A stretch of 64,000 bases of DNA from Dastarcus helophoroides (Eukaryota > Arthropoda > Insecta > Coleoptera > Bothrideridae): contig CM053330.1 of assembly GCA_028583605.1 (NCBI GenBank), forward strand, positions 27,478,598-27,542,597, in the 5' to 3' direction. Position numbers and translations under genes: made by a program. The notes below the pieces were generated by a model. The model made no database searches. It saw only the letters and a program-made list of their open reading frames with translations, and was not told where the DNA came from. Below, piece by piece: positions 33,742-45,400 of the stretch. Within the stretch, counting starts at the first letter, position 1; every line of letters begins with the position of its first letter.

Positions 33742-33991
33742 AAAGCATTTGACGACTACTCAGCTTCAAGGCGTAGTTTAATGAGAGCAATTGAAAACAG
33801 GTCGTCTTCAACAATAATATTTTGCCGCTAAGCTCAAGAAGTTGGCAGATGAACAATCTAACCGTCTAACGGGTATTCAATTGACACTGTTGGCAACAAA
33901 TCATACTGTAATCATTAATAATTAAATCATATTCCTATGTTGTAAATGATTTTTTATTTCGAGAATCTAAAATTATTAGACTAGATGAAAA

Positions 33992-34880
33992 CTAAATATT
34001 TTTATTATTAATGAGATGGGCCAATTCTTCACGCCGTATTTTTCCTTGTTTGCGGGAAACCTCTTCACCTTCTTTTTCTAAATTAGTGGCATATTCTCTA
34101 CTTACGTATCTTCATTTTCAAATCCTGCATCTCTTAGAAACTTATGTACCACAACACACGCTATTATGACTTTTAAAATATTAGTTTGCTTTACCATATT
34201 TCAGAATACGAAATCTCTGTTTTAGTTGCCCAAATGTATGCCAAATTACAATTCGCTCAAATGTAAACAGTCTAGTAAAAGATTTCTGATATTCTTCCTG
34301 GGGGTTCATATAGGGATTCATCAGACATGCCATTATTCCATGTCTACTGTCTTTCAATATAACTGTGTTTGTTGTATTTTTCATAACTTCAAACACTGCC
34401 GAATTTTTCCATATACGAAAATCATGAACTGACTCGGGCCATCTTGCATCAATACAAATTATAACACAATTTGCATCGCAGGTAACCTGGATACTCAAAC
34501 CAGTAAAACCTTTTTTGTTTATGGTACATATTCTTCTCCAAATTGGGCTGGCTTTTTAATACAAACATGGATACAGTCAACAACCCCTATTGCTGTTGAG
34601 AAACACAATTTACTCAACCATTTTTCTTTGGCCACTTCAATTTCATTTTCTGTCCTTGGAAACCGAATCCAACGATAAATCTTTTCTGCAACACGCTCCA
34701 ATACTTCGTGAAATATGCTGGATGCCGTAGGATGGGTGCATCCCAAATAAGAATTTTTCAGTAATCTCACTTTGAAATCCAGGATTTGCACAATAACGCA
34801 AGAATATTTTCATTTTAGGCATATTGGACAAAGCTGCTTTGCGGGTTTTTTAATTATCTCCTAGAATGTGGTCCACCAAC
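33992..34880 (-). pseudogene. PIF/Harbinger transposase pseudogene, copy 1
   Basis: Read on the minus strand from 34880: VDHILGDN, stop, then MKIFLRYCANPGFQSEI, a helix-rich region (EVLERVAEKIYRWIRFPRTE), AIGVVDCIHVCIKKPAQFGE with the first catalytic aspartate, VTCDANCVIICIDARWPESV with the second region, SRHGIMACLMNPYMNP, and the C-terminal GQLKQRFRILKYG. A frame change leads to ILKVIIACVVVHKFLRDAGF and a tail ending at 33992. This is nearly the whole HARBI1-like nuclease. At least four frame changes or stops disable it. The DARWP...HDFR motif and C-terminal LKxRF are family hallmarks. TIRs were not found for this copy. Confidence 0.88.
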
Positions 34881-34964
34881 TAAAGGGGGCAAATGCTCTT
34901 GCTACATGGGGGCCTTTAGTACCCAACTAAGGGTCAGAATATCATAATGGTCCCAGGACTCTTG
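34881..34964. other. Junction between Harbinger relics
   Basis: Short sequence with ccaactaaaggg and a diverged second version cccaactaaggg, probably from the noncoding part of one of the two elements. Confidence 0.3.
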
Positions 34965-35310
34965 GCAAGCTTGTTTATCAGATATGGCGTTATTCCATAT
35001 CCACTGTCTTCTAGTGTAACTGTGTTTCTCATCCTCTTGATAACTTCACACGCTACCTAATTTCTCGATATACGAAAATCATAAACTGATCCAGGTCACC
35101 TCGTACCATTACTAGTATACAACATACTTTGGATCGCGTTGGACATTCCAACTTGAAAATCCTTTTTATTTACATATACAGATTTGGTCCGCTTTACAAT
35201 ATGAACATATGTACAGTCAGGATCTCCAACAGCCCTTGGAAAACAAAATCTGCCAAGCCCTTTCTCTTTGGTTACCATTTTCTATTCTTGGAAAACGAAT
35301 ATATTTTTTA
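34965..35310 (-). pseudogene. Harbinger transposase fragment, copy 2
   Basis: Residues VTKEKGLGRFCFPRAVGDPD, YVNKKDFQVGMSNAIQS, then PGSVYDFRISRN, VTLEDSGYGITPYLIN are diverged versions of the central part of copy 1. The aspartate-bearing first block (VGDPDCTYVH) is kept, but the frame is broken by stops. N- and C-terminal parts are absent. Confidence 0.8.
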
Positions 35311-35317
35311 ATTTTTC

Positions 35318-35385
35318 TTGTTTTCAGGAGACAAAGTTTGTATATCAATTTTTGAAGATAACTAAGGAGCATTCCATTCCACAAA
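35318..35385 (+). mobile_element. 3' tail of a Penelope-like element
   Basis: tttcttgttttcaggagaca, then ttgtatatcaatttttgaag and ataacta, matches 10131-10195, the end of the Penelope-like element. Only the tail is present, as after extreme 5' truncation on insertion, and it lies within Harbinger copy 2. Confidence 0.7.
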
Positions 35386-35753
35386 AAAAGAAAACGTAAT
35401 TCTTGGTTTATATGATTTTCTTGCACGTAAATTCACCACGTTAGTCATTGCAAACATAAGTTACAAGCATTAAATTAGACTGACTAAAATTTACACAACT
35501 AATAAACAGACAAATAACTTGATCTATAGAAAAAAGTTAGCTTCCTAGTAGATGCACTTTTGGTGAAGCAAACACTTTGATTTTCAAAGTAAAAGCTTTT
35601 TATGAATAGGAAGAAAGTAAAACCTTATACTTTAAAGCAAAACTTTCAACGACGAAGCAAAACCTTATTCTTTATTTTTTTATGCATAATATGCGAAATA
35701 TTTCTTTTATTTTTGCAAAGTAAGAGCTGGTACTGCTTTTTATAAATATGGAC

Positions 35754-36400
35754 TATTGTAAGAACTTTGATTTAAATATTCATTAAATAAAAGTATTCAA
35801 AATGCAATCAGATGTGACAAAAAAAAATATTAAAGGCAAGCATGCCTCTTGGCGTGTTTATGGCGTTGAGCTACATGAAGCTATATCCACATAGTTACAA
35901 TAAGAATAATACTACATCGTACTTGCTGTGGTACACCAAGGAATAAGGAATGTAATTTGGCAATTGTTAAGTCCGAGTGAAGGTACAGTTTAGATTAGCG
36001 GGCATGGCAATAATGGGACCCGATTTTTGGCTTATTTTTCTTTTTTCGCACCTTATTATAATGACTGAACATGCACAGATCAGTACACCAGAGTAATAAA
36101 TATGCAACATAGCCAAAATTGTCATAATACGAAGAGGTGGTGGTGAGGCCGTATGTTTTATACCTCATATTGGGATATGTATTATAGATACAAGTACGCC
36201 AAGATGAAAGGGACCCCAAATATACACATAGAACTGTTGTTAAGTCAATTTTGAACATTTTGTCAGTTATGCCACTTAGTCTGATAAACGACGATATGTA
36301 TATGGAAAAAGACCCTTCCCTTACAGCAATGTTGTACCAGATTGATGTCACTTACCCGCCTCCGACTTATGCAGTCAACTGAAAATACATATTCAACCAG
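35754..36400. other. No recognisable feature
   Basis: A 118-codon minus-strand ORF (35995-36351) has no motif I recognise and is bounded by AT-rich DNA. I see no other support for coding. Confidence 0.3.
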
Positions 36401-37160
36401 AGAAAGATTTTATCCTGAAATTTTCATTTTTATATTTAAAAATTTGTTTTTTCTTCGAAATTTCGAGTTTTTCCAACAATTTTCCTTTTTTGAAATTTCG
36501 AATTTATACTTGGAATTATTTCTTTTCTTGAAATGTTTCCTTAAAATTTGACTCTAAGTTTGGAATTTTTATTTTAAAATTCGTCGTTTTTTTTCGAAAT
36601 TTCGTTACTTCTCAAAATCCACATTTCTATGAAAATTTTAACTATTTTTAAAATACAACTTTCCTCAGATTTCTTAAAATTTAGCTTTTTTCTAAATTTG
36701 GTCGATCTTTCAATAAAAAATAAAAATATTAAAAAAAATATTTATTTGCAGGTTTTGGATCTTGGAAATTCATGCACTTTTGTAAAAAATACAACCTGCG
36801 AGAACATTTTCTTTCAAAAAATTAAACTTTATTCTCAAATTTGGTTTTCTCGAAAAATTTTCATTTTATTTTGGAATGGCAACTTTTTTTTTGAATTCGC
36901 CTTTTTTTTCAAATGTCTACTCTGCCAAAATTTTTATTTTTTTTCAGTCATGATTGTATTCGCAAAATGCGACTTTGTCAGTTTTTCTCTCGAAGGTTCG
37001 GTCTTTTTCTCGATTATTTCTTCTATGTCGGGCTTTTCTTGTAATTTTCGATTTTGTTAGAATTTAACCTTTCGGGCTATTTTCAACTGATTTCTTAACC
37101 TTTGCCTTGAAATTTCGACATTTTTCTTGAAATTTAGACTCCTTTTATAAAATTCGTTTT
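36400..37160. repeat. Degenerate pyrimidine-rich array 3
   Basis: Loosely repeated tttcgaaatttcg, ttttgaaatttcg, ttctcgaaa words, T over A. The 143-codon plus-strand ORF at 36629-37060 is F/S-rich because of this composition and is not accepted as a gene. Confidence 0.6.
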
Positions 37161-37295
37161 TCAAGATTTCTACCCCCAGTTAATATAATTAAATGAAAAT
37201 CGAATAGTAAAAAGTTTACACATACTCAACCGGAAGGTTTTTTGCAAATTACTTTTTTTTCTGCTCATCAATTTTTTAAAATAAATATTAATAAT

Positions 37296-38503
37296 CAAGG
37301 GTCGGATTCATATGCACAAGAAATGATCAAAATATGCCCATATATATGCACCTGAAATCCCCATTATATGCAGATAATTCACAAAAATATGCACGATTAT
37401 ATGCATGATATGTATATCTTTTTAATTTGAATAATCTGTATCGCAAACAGTTGCGTAAGGACTTTATTTACTTAAATTGGGGTAAACATTTTTAAGATGT
37501 TGACCTGCTTTCATCATGTAAGGGGCAGTATCTATTAGCATCAATATTACTTTTTCAAATCGACAAGCAGCTGGAATCTACATATTTTTGCGTTATTGGT
37601 TTTGTCAAGTCCTTTTGCACTTATTAAATAACCTGCACCAAATTTGACTGCAATTAAAATTTCAATAATTAAATTTGTGATACATCGTCCACAACTGTCC
37701 GCAGTTTCATCCACTAAAAAATAAATATAGTTGTCCGCTATTATTTCACGGATGTCTCGCATTGTTTTTTTGTAAATTTTATTATCATAATTTTTTTGTA
37801 AATTACTTTTATCGGGTATTTGCTTATTGGTGTATTTTTGCCAAAAATTGTCTGAAACTGACATTGGTAAACTTAGCCAAAGGTATATTGGCAGAAATTA
37901 GTGCATTGCATAAGTCCACATTAAATTTGTCCTCTTTATTGCTTCTAGAGGATGAATCAGTTGTCTGAAGCAATGACATTTGCAGTTTTTTGTTAAGTTT
38001 TGAATTCTCTAGTTTGTTTTGATGCAAAGAAGTTTTATTGTGTTGCTTAATCTAAAATTCCTTTTCAGCCGGAATCTTAGAGAAAATAAAAAAAAATATA
38101 TCAGAAAATAGGTTTCATAATAAAATAAAAGTTACTACTAACCATTTTGCTGCAAACTTTGCAAAATATTTTTTCCTCATCCAATGTTCGGTAAATTTTT
38201 TTATCCGCAGTTGGGGAAGACTACTGTCTTTAGGTATCTTTCAGTGCGCCAATACTACACGATCTAAAGGCTGGGAAATGTCCAAAACAGCTTCAATAAT
38301 TATAGGTCATTAAGAGCACTACCTAAAACAGCCACTAGCAAATGCAGGTAGCTTTGGGGGAAAAACTTTTAGAATGAAATATAAATATCTTAAAATTTCA
38401 CAAAAATATGCCGGCATATGCACTTTATTCAACTAAATGCACTGAATTGATAAAATATGCAAAATATGCAAATTATATGCATTTGCATAAAATCTTACTC
38501 TTG
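37296..38503 (-). mobile_element. hAT transposon, internally deleted
   Basis: A perfect 8-bp target duplication ttaataat lies at 37288-37295 and 38504-38511. Inverted ends: CAAGGGTCGGATTCATATGC at the left, against the inverse CAAGAGTAAGATTTTATGCA at the right. Length 1208 bp, well below the 2.5-4 kb of intact elements. atgcatat-like words are frequent near both ends. The transposase relic runs on the minus strand. Confidence 0.93.
37467..38225 (-). pseudogene. hAT transposase pseudogene, N-terminal half
   Basis: From 38225 leftwards: a BED-type zinc-finger start (KKIYRTLDEEKIFCKVCSKM), then KLNKKLQMSLLQTTDSSSRS, DLCNALISANIPLAKFTN, a frame change, NFWQKYTNKQIPDKSNLQKN, REIIADNYIYFLVDETADSC with the catalytic aspartate region, GRCITNLIIEIL. 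Another frame change leads to FEKVILMLIDTAPYMMKAGQ and NVYPNLSK before a stop at about 37467. The insertion domain, the C-terminal RW motif and the dimerisation region are missing. It is the CGRY-type hAT seen in many insects. Stops and frameshifts make it dead. Confidence 0.85.
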
Positions 38504-38519
38504 TTAATAATCATGAAGC

Positions 38520-39474
38520 AAATCCTGCCTACGCCTTGATTAATGGACCAGATATTAAATACTTATTATATATTACTTATCCTATTGATAACTTCAAACA
38601 CCACTTAATTTTTTTATATACGAGAATCATAATCTGATCCAGGCCAACTTGCATCATTACTAGTTATTATAACACGCTTTTGATTGCATGTAACTTGGAT
38701 ATTCCAAGTTGCAAAATCTTTTGTATTTACATATTCGTATTTGACTGACTTTTCAATAGGAACATGTATATAGTCAATCTCTCCAATAGCATTTGCAGAA
38801 GGAAATTTGCCAAGTCATTTTTCTTTGGTCATAATTTTCAATTCTTGAAAACCGAATCTGTTGATGAGCTTTTTCTACATACATATATTCAATACTTTGT
38901 GAAATAATCTAGATACTGTAGGTTGAAGGCATTCCAATTCTTCGGCAGTTCCGTTTTGAAATCCAGGATTTGTACAATAACACAAGAATATTTTTATTTC
39001 ATTTATATAAAACAGAGATGCTTCACGAGTTTCTTGATTATCTCCCAGAATATGGTCCACTAACTTTACAAAATAGACTTCTTCAAATATAAATAATGTT
39101 TTAAAATCTGATTAACATAGTTTTTGGCTTATAATATTTTTTTGCACTTAAATTCACCACATCAGCCATTGCAAACACTTAATTACAAGCATAAATTTAC
39201 ACAACCATATTTACATAATTAATAATTAATAAACCTACAAATAACTTGATGTATAGAAAAAGTTAGTTTCCTAGAAGTTTTTTTGGTGAAGCAAATCCTT
39301 TGATTTTTAAAGTGAAAGCTTATTTATAATACCAAAAAAGTATAACCTTTTACTTGGAAGAAAAACTTTCAACGGTAAAGCAAAACTTTTTTACACCTTT
39401 TTATGCATAACGTCTGAAGTATTTTCTTTTCTTTTGCGAAGTAAAAGCTAGTACTTCTTTTTATAAATACGCCC
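38520..39474 (-). mobile_element. PIF/Harbinger relic, copy 3, with terminus
   Basis: Coding relic at 38545-39060 and a 5' noncoding arm to 39474 that matches copy 2. The end reads on the minus strand GGGCGTATTTATAAAAAGAA and is followed by taa, the usual TWA target for this superfamily. The left end is missing or lies beyond the hAT insertion. Confidence 0.75.
38545..39060 (-). pseudogene. Harbinger transposase fragment, copy 3
   Basis: Begins VDHILGDNQETREASLFYIN, EIKIFLCYCTNPGFQNGTAE, then a helix-rich ECLQPTVSRLFHKVLN, KKLINRFGFQ, GKFPSANAIGEIDYIHVPIE with the first catalytic aspartate region, NIQVTCNQKRVIITS, DASWPGSDYDSRI and VVFEVINRISN. It agrees with copy 1 over the first 60% of the protein; the C-terminal part is lacking. 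Stops are present in KN-stop-VV and after MXKK. Confidence 0.8.
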
Positions 39475-40960
39475 TAATATTCTGGTAAGCAGAAGATCCA
39501 AATCGAAGCATCAGTGAGTGGCGCTGCAATTCTCAATAAAATTATAAAATTGCATGGATATAGGAATACGTTCTTTTGTTAAATAATAGTGTTAATAATA
39601 ATCTACAATGTTTAACCACAATTACTGCGTTGCATGAACTAATACTAACTCTAAAAATATTCATCTAAATGAAATAATCTAAGAGACAAATTTGATCTGA
39701 ATTCTATCCTTCAGCTAAATCAAGTTTTTTATTTGAAAAAAAAATATTATTATATGGGTCAGAAAGACTTGGAATGCAAGTAACTATTTTTCCATAAAAT
39801 ATTTTTTTAACTACTAATATAGTATCGAAAAAGCCTGCAGTTTTTCAATAATCCAGGCCCCAATATTCACCAATCCTATTAAAATCTAAAATTTATCTTT
39901 GGAAACCTAGGAGAAGAGCTGTATCTTTAAGACGATTAGACCGAAAATTATAAAAAAAATTAATTTAAGATCTTTGGAAGTAGCTCTTTCAAAAAATATC
40001 TCACACAACTGCATTAACCAAAACCTGCTTTTTCGTTTTTCGGAGAGACCAAATTAACCTTCCATTTTATTATGAAATATTTTCTTTTTCTTATGTTGGT
40101 GGACGGTATTTGCGTGAATCATCGAGGACTAACGCTGTGCAAAATTTAAAATTTCTACGTTATTTTCGAGAAAAACCACCTTGTGATAGATGGACGGACG
40201 GACGGACACGAAAGAGAGATTCACTTTGTTCCTTTTAAAATGCGTAACTCTAAAAAAAGTAAAGAGCCAAGCAGAAATTTAATGTATGCTTAAGATCACA
40301 TGACTGAAATGAAAACTAGACGAAAAAGTGAAATTTAACATTTTTTTGAACTGAATTCCGATAATTTTTCTCATGGACTCTCAAAAATAATAACAGCACA
40401 AAGTAGAGCTAATAGAATGACGTTTAAAAGCATTCAAAAAAAAAGTTGAACCGAAACGTATCAGCTCAGTGCGTTCGAGCTGCAATCTCATGCTAACAAC
40501 GGTAATGTCTCGTGTTCGATTCCAAAGCACTTATGTTTTACTCGTTATATTTTTGCACATTTATTCTTAAAATTTTCCCTTTGATGTCAACGATTGGATT
40601 TTAATCTCTAAATATTAATTTTAGCCTCAAAGCTTCGATTTTAGTCTTAAAAGTTCCAGGGCCAAAAATTTCCATAACTTGAATTCCAATCTTGGAACGG
40701 CAACTTTTTATCTACGATCTAGGTATCTGTAAGTCTGATAGCACCATCTTTAGCTATGAAGCATAACCTTCGATTTTCCTTTTATGGCTAATTAGAAATG
40801 GATTTCTAAAAATTTACCAAATTATAATTTTGCGTGAACTATTTGTAACTTTGGATAGTTGAAATATTATGAATCATATTATGAGCAATAAATAATTAGA
40901 GGCGGAAATAAAGACAACGATATTCCATAAAATCATTAAACAAGGCTTAAATTACATTGT
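39475..40960. other. Unannotated, with a GACG microsatellite and a tRNA-like word
   Basis: (ggac)n lies at 40192-40212 (gatggacggacggacggaca), a context common in insect intergenic repeats. 40455-40550 has agctcagtgcgttcgagc and gtgttcgattcc, a weak A box and B box, too far apart for a standard tRNA. Nothing else seen. Confidence 0.35.
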
Positions 40961-40983
40961 AGTCGAACACGAGGCATATGAGA

Positions 40984-41559
40984 TCAGTGGTTTTTTATTA
41001 TTTCGTGAGGCTCGATGTAGGCTCCTAGATTCCAAATCCTTTGTAACTTCCAAAAGCTTGTTCGAGTCTCAGTCAGCATTATGATCCGGGCCTTTACGGT
41101 CAGGCTCCATATCTGAACTATGCTCATTCCTTCCAGATCTTCTGGTTTTAATGTTTTTTTGCCAGTCCGATTATATATGTATCTGACAAGGCTTGGACAC
41201 GCACACACAATGTGGAAATTGGTTCCTTCTTCAGTCCCACGCAGACATCGGACGCTTTCGGCTAGGTTGAGTTTAACCAGGTGTCCTTTAAAGTTTTTGT
41301 GGCCAGTGAGCAGTCCTAGTGCTTTGCTTAATCTGCTTTTATTCATTACAATAAGTCCTTCAACCCTTGATTGCCAGGGTTCAGCCACCAGCAGTCTTAC
41401 TTGCCTGCATGTGGTTATGTTTCTCCACCGGTTCAAATGAGCTCTTTCGAGGTTTGTTAATATGATGTTTTTGCCTACAACAAAAGGCATGCCTACGATC
41501 TGATCGGTGAGAACTTCCATAGAGCTTTCTCTTGCCAACTCGTCGGCGACCTCGTCCAT
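40984..41559 (-). pseudogene. LINE RNase H and C-terminus fragment (I/R1/LOA-like group)
   Basis: A 191-codon open frame. It starts within RNase H: DEVADELARESS matches the last conserved RNase H motif (nEeAD.LA). Then come RAHLNRWRNITTCRQ, LSKALGLLTGHKNFKGHLVK, and a zinc-knuckle-like CLRGTEEGTNFHIVCACPSL. This is the usual 3' end of non-LTR elements having RNase H. It is 5'-truncated at 41559, where similarity to 52190-52730 starts mid-protein. The frame remains open, so it is a younger copy than the one at 51-52 kb. It ends with a stop at 40984. Confidence 0.85.
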
Positions 41560-41770
41560 AAGTTGTTTAAAGCCTCATGATCTCTACCAATAACGCTAAG
41601 ATCTTGTATTCGATTCTCACATGGGTCAAACTCTTTTATTATGTTTTATACGTTATTCCTTATCTCTATTTTCTGCTTGATCTTTCGATCTATTTGAGAA
41701 TGTAAATTGTCTAAATCTATATAATTGAAAAACGCTGAAGCATCATTTGATTCTGGTTTGCAGGTGCACT
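41560..41770. other. Intergenic, with tRNA B-box-like word
   Basis: ttgtattcgattctcacat (from 41611) resembles a B box, and gatctctaccaataacgcta lies ahead of it. Possibly a tRNA-derived relic. No gene. Confidence 0.25.
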
Positions 41771-41771
41771 A

Positions 41772-42395
41772 CATTTTGCTATATACAGATAAGGAAAAAT
41801 GTTCATTGTCCATGTAAAACGCTATGAATTGTCCCTTCCATAGTTTTCTACGGCCGCTGAACATATTCCCCTACTTTGACGCAGCATGCTCGTTTTTTCC
41901 AGTTTAGATGTTAGAAAAAACTCGTTGAGAGTTTTACAACAGACGGGGATATTGTTTAGCACAGTTTGGCGGCCTATTTGAACTCCTTATATTGTAATGT
42001 TTAAAGAGTTATTTTGCTATATTCTTCATTAGAATTATTATTTATTTTGTTTAAGAAATCTCGTTTATTTATTTTGGTTATCAAAGAATATCACTTTTAT
42101 TTTGCCTCAGACGTCGATTAAATCAACAGACTAAAAGAACAAACAGATGTGGTATGCAAATTTTAATTAAATTTTTGCCTGCCAGTAGTAATCCCGTAAC
42201 AAAACACATTAGAAGCTATGATGTACTACTGAAATCTCCACCAGCACTGATCGCTGCGCTCTGCGTTGAATTGTTTACACCGGTGTAGGAGAATACAAGG
42301 CGCCGCCCATCTATCCCACTATTAGCTCTCAATGTTAAATCTCTCATTAACATTCTCCCTATGGACACTGTTTGACTTCCCTGATGTGTATAATT
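41772..42395 (-). repeat. Unknown ~580-bp dispersed repeat, copy 2
   Basis: Matches 17240-17800 from tacagataagga to gtgtat. It has about 45 extra bases near 41840-41890 (ctacggccgctgaacatatt and onwards). Same orientation as copy 1. Flanks differ, so these are dispersed copies, not a segmental duplication. Confidence 0.75.
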
Positions 42396-42410
42396 CGAAG
42401 TCCTCAACAA
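42216..42410 (-). pseudogene. C-terminal fragment of an unrecognised protein, copy 2
   Basis: 64 codons including SIGRMLMRDLTLRAN, GIDGRRLVFSYTG, VNNSTQSAAISAGGDFSST and stop. Compared with 17620-17805 the changes are mostly single amino acid replacements (V/L, R/G, M/I, T/S, I/F) and the frame is kept. Too few sites to test for selection by eye. Confidence 0.4.
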
Positions 42411-42429
42411 AAATAATACACTGATACCA

Positions 42430-45400
42430 CGTTCTTACTCTAATGCACAGACCAATAAGTTTTCTTGTTTATTTGCGAATTAAATCCCGTAATGACAAAA
42501 GCAGCTTGCGTCCGCGCCCGGCGAGATTGTATCTAACTATTAGTTTGGAAACTGCAATAACAAGAAGGCGACGTTATAAAAAAAAGCCTAAGAGTTGCCA
42601 ACAAGCCGTTTACGGCGACTTTTCCTACATAACAAGCTTAATGTTGTTAAAATGAGAGGTCGTTCCCCTTTTAGACGAGAAATTTAAACACGGGGGAGAT
42701 AACGTGCGCCGGAATTAGTCCGGCATTAATTAGCTTAAATCCACTCTGCCATTCGCCAAGCAACCTTATCGCAACAACTTTTCGAATATAATGATCCTGT
42801 TGTTTACTATAATTTTTGTCGTCGGGATGGGGGCGTTCTATATGAGGAGAATTAGGGGATTTTTGTAGCTGAAATTGTGCAAAGTTTTGTAAAAATGTGT
42901 TATATTTTCTGGTGAATATTTGTCTTCACCCATAACTTGAAATTACGTTTTACCCCATTATCCTGATGACTCAGCTAAAGCCGGTCGCAAACCATTAGGA
43001 CAAGAATGTGATATCTTAATGATCAGGGTTTGTGAGTAACTTAGAAACTAAAAGATATTAATAAAGATGTGAATGGATTAGTCTTGTAAAATGTGTAATG
43101 TTAAAATACTTAACGTGTGTGGATTTCTTCAAATAATGTTCTCGAATCTCTAAACGGGAAACTTTACTGTCGCGTCAACGAAAAAAATAACTCGTATTCT
43201 ATTTTAGGTTTCTCTGCAAGTGGAATATTCTGGAACGGTGACCTATTAGATTTGGTTTATTTTTTTAAAATTTAGGAGATTTTATTTTTAACTCTAGAAT
43301 TATCAATACGCTGATTAGTTTTTCATTGTATTTGAGACTTCCCAAAGTCCAGTAAGTTCCTTGATGCTTCTTCCATAGAAATCCCCTGGTTTTGATTCAA
43401 AAACCTCATACAACAAAGCTTTTGACTTACTTAACGCGAAATCCCAAAACGGGCCTTTCATTCTTTTATCACATCATTAAATGATTTTAGAGTTTTTATT
43501 GTTTTGATTAAAAACAAATGGAATAAGTGCCGAAAATAATTGATTTTATCAACTTGACATTTCATATTCTCTGTATCTTCTTTGGGAAGTATTGGTCTTT
43601 TCGTTCATGATTTATTGGTTTTTCCTTCGCCAGGTACTCCTTCCAAAATTATAGATTTTCAACGATGTTAAACTTAATAACAACAAGATTATTTGAAAGT
43701 TTTAATGTTTCGGGCTGAGTTATTCTCTGCCTGTCGTCAGAAAATCAAAAATAGTTTTAAGTGTTTTTCAGTGTTGAGGCACAAACAGCGATTGACAAAG
43801 ATCCAACGCAATCGCTGCTTGGTGCAATCCATAAGCCAATGCTTGATAGAAGACTACTGAAAATCTAAAATTGTGGAAGAGTAACTGGCAAAGGAAAAGC
43901 CAATAAAACATGCACGAAAATTAACATTCCATTTTAAATGAATGAAAATTCATAAACATTAATTTTACTAAAAAAGCACAACCATAGTTTGATGGAGCAA
44001 TAAATCATCTTTCGAAAGACATATGTCATTACAATGATTCTAATTTTCATGTGAATTTTTTAGTTTAAATAAAACGGACATTACTTATTACCCAACCCAA
44101 AATATTGATAGACTCCAGTCGATCCTACGACGTACGCTTCACTTTCTGGTATTAAATATAAGTATTAAAAATTCACTTTCAACTCTTTGTTGAATTAAAA
44201 CTTGTGTCTTCTATACATAATTATATACAGCTATATTAGGGCAAAGACTCAAGATGTCCACTTCAAGAAGCACATAAAATAAAAGCTTTTTTAGTTTGCC
44301 TTAATGTTTAGCTTTAAAAAATCGACTCACAAGAATTTTTCTGAGTGAGCAAAAAGAGGGAAAAGGTTTTTTCTTTGACAGCAATATTGCGTCAAAGAAC
44401 TCATCAGATTTTTTGGAGCTTTCAAGTCTAATCAAATCTTATTACTTCGCGCAAAATGCCAGCGAGAGAGTTTGCTAATTATCAAGGTAAGTTTATTTAG
44501 GATTTCCATTTTACATGAAACTGTCTAAATCAAAATTAGTCAGTAACATACTTACGAAGTGCTGAATGTTATTAATAAAACATCGTTTCAAGGGCTGAAT
44601 CGTGCCTTCGAGGGAACGCAAATTAACTGATGTGAATGTTTGCTGTGATGGTAACTTATTAATATGGGGGGTTATATTTACGGAACACTTAAAGCAAGAA
44701 GCTTGAAAATTGAGCCGCACCAAAGAACGGGATTAAGTCTTGAAGTTGAAAGAGTTAAGTTAAGCTATCAATTTTGCAGGAAATAATTAACTCACGCAAG
44801 CGAGATAAATAATTCTGTATTTTATACGAGTCAGCTCTATTTGGTTCAATGATACATTCCAAATAAACTCTTTTGTGCCAAATTACTTGAATATACAACA
44901 ATTGCGATTCAAATGCGCAGCAAGTGCAATGGATTAAAAAATATTTAGTGTTTGTAACCTATTTATGGATAATTAGTTTTTCTCTATAAAAAAATCATAT
45001 AATGCTACCACATTTTTAATCAAGTTATCCACCGAGATTGACGAATGGATCTTGGAGGATAATACAAAGTAAAATATCAGGATAGACAAAATAAATAGGT
45101 AATTAGGCAAATTAAAATGTCTTAGGCAAAATAAATTTTATAAATAATCCTAATTTTAATGAGTCAAGACAGATAGTTCTCCCGAAGTGTATTCAGGATT
45201 TTTTGTTTGTTTTGAAACTTAGAAAATAATATGGCTCTTGTTAAATTTAAGCATAAATCTAAAAAGAATTTTAATTCAGCGGGCTCCTTTCTTTGTAAAA
45301 GTAAGCCAGATAATTATCTGTTTCTCAATTTCTTTGCACGGATAACACTTCGTGTATACTACAAAAAAAAGAATCTAAAAATATGATGGTGCAAAATTTA

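Larger units (their letters stand above)
34965..35753 (-). mobile_element. PIF/Harbinger relic, copy 2, with its 5' terminal region
   Basis: The 5' noncoding arm (35405-35753) matches 39110-39474 of copy 3, including gtaaattcaccac, aacttgatctatagaaaaa and a last segment like gctggtactgctttttataa. The coding relic lies at 34965-35310. Between them, 35318-35385 is a Penelope-like tail. The terminus is near 35753. Confidence 0.75.

Noticed and set aside
35995..36351. 118-codon minus-strand ORF
   Set aside because: No family recognised, no repeat or splice evidence; treated as chance.
36629..37060. 143-codon ORF
   Set aside because: F/S-rich translation of a pyrimidine-rich degenerate array; no motif and no start context.
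40192..40212. Helitron or satellite signal from (ggac)n
   Set aside because: Only a short microsatellite; no Helitron ends or hairpin were seen nearby.
41120..41440. 106-codon plus-strand ORF
   Set aside because: Antisense shadow of the LINE RNase H fragment.
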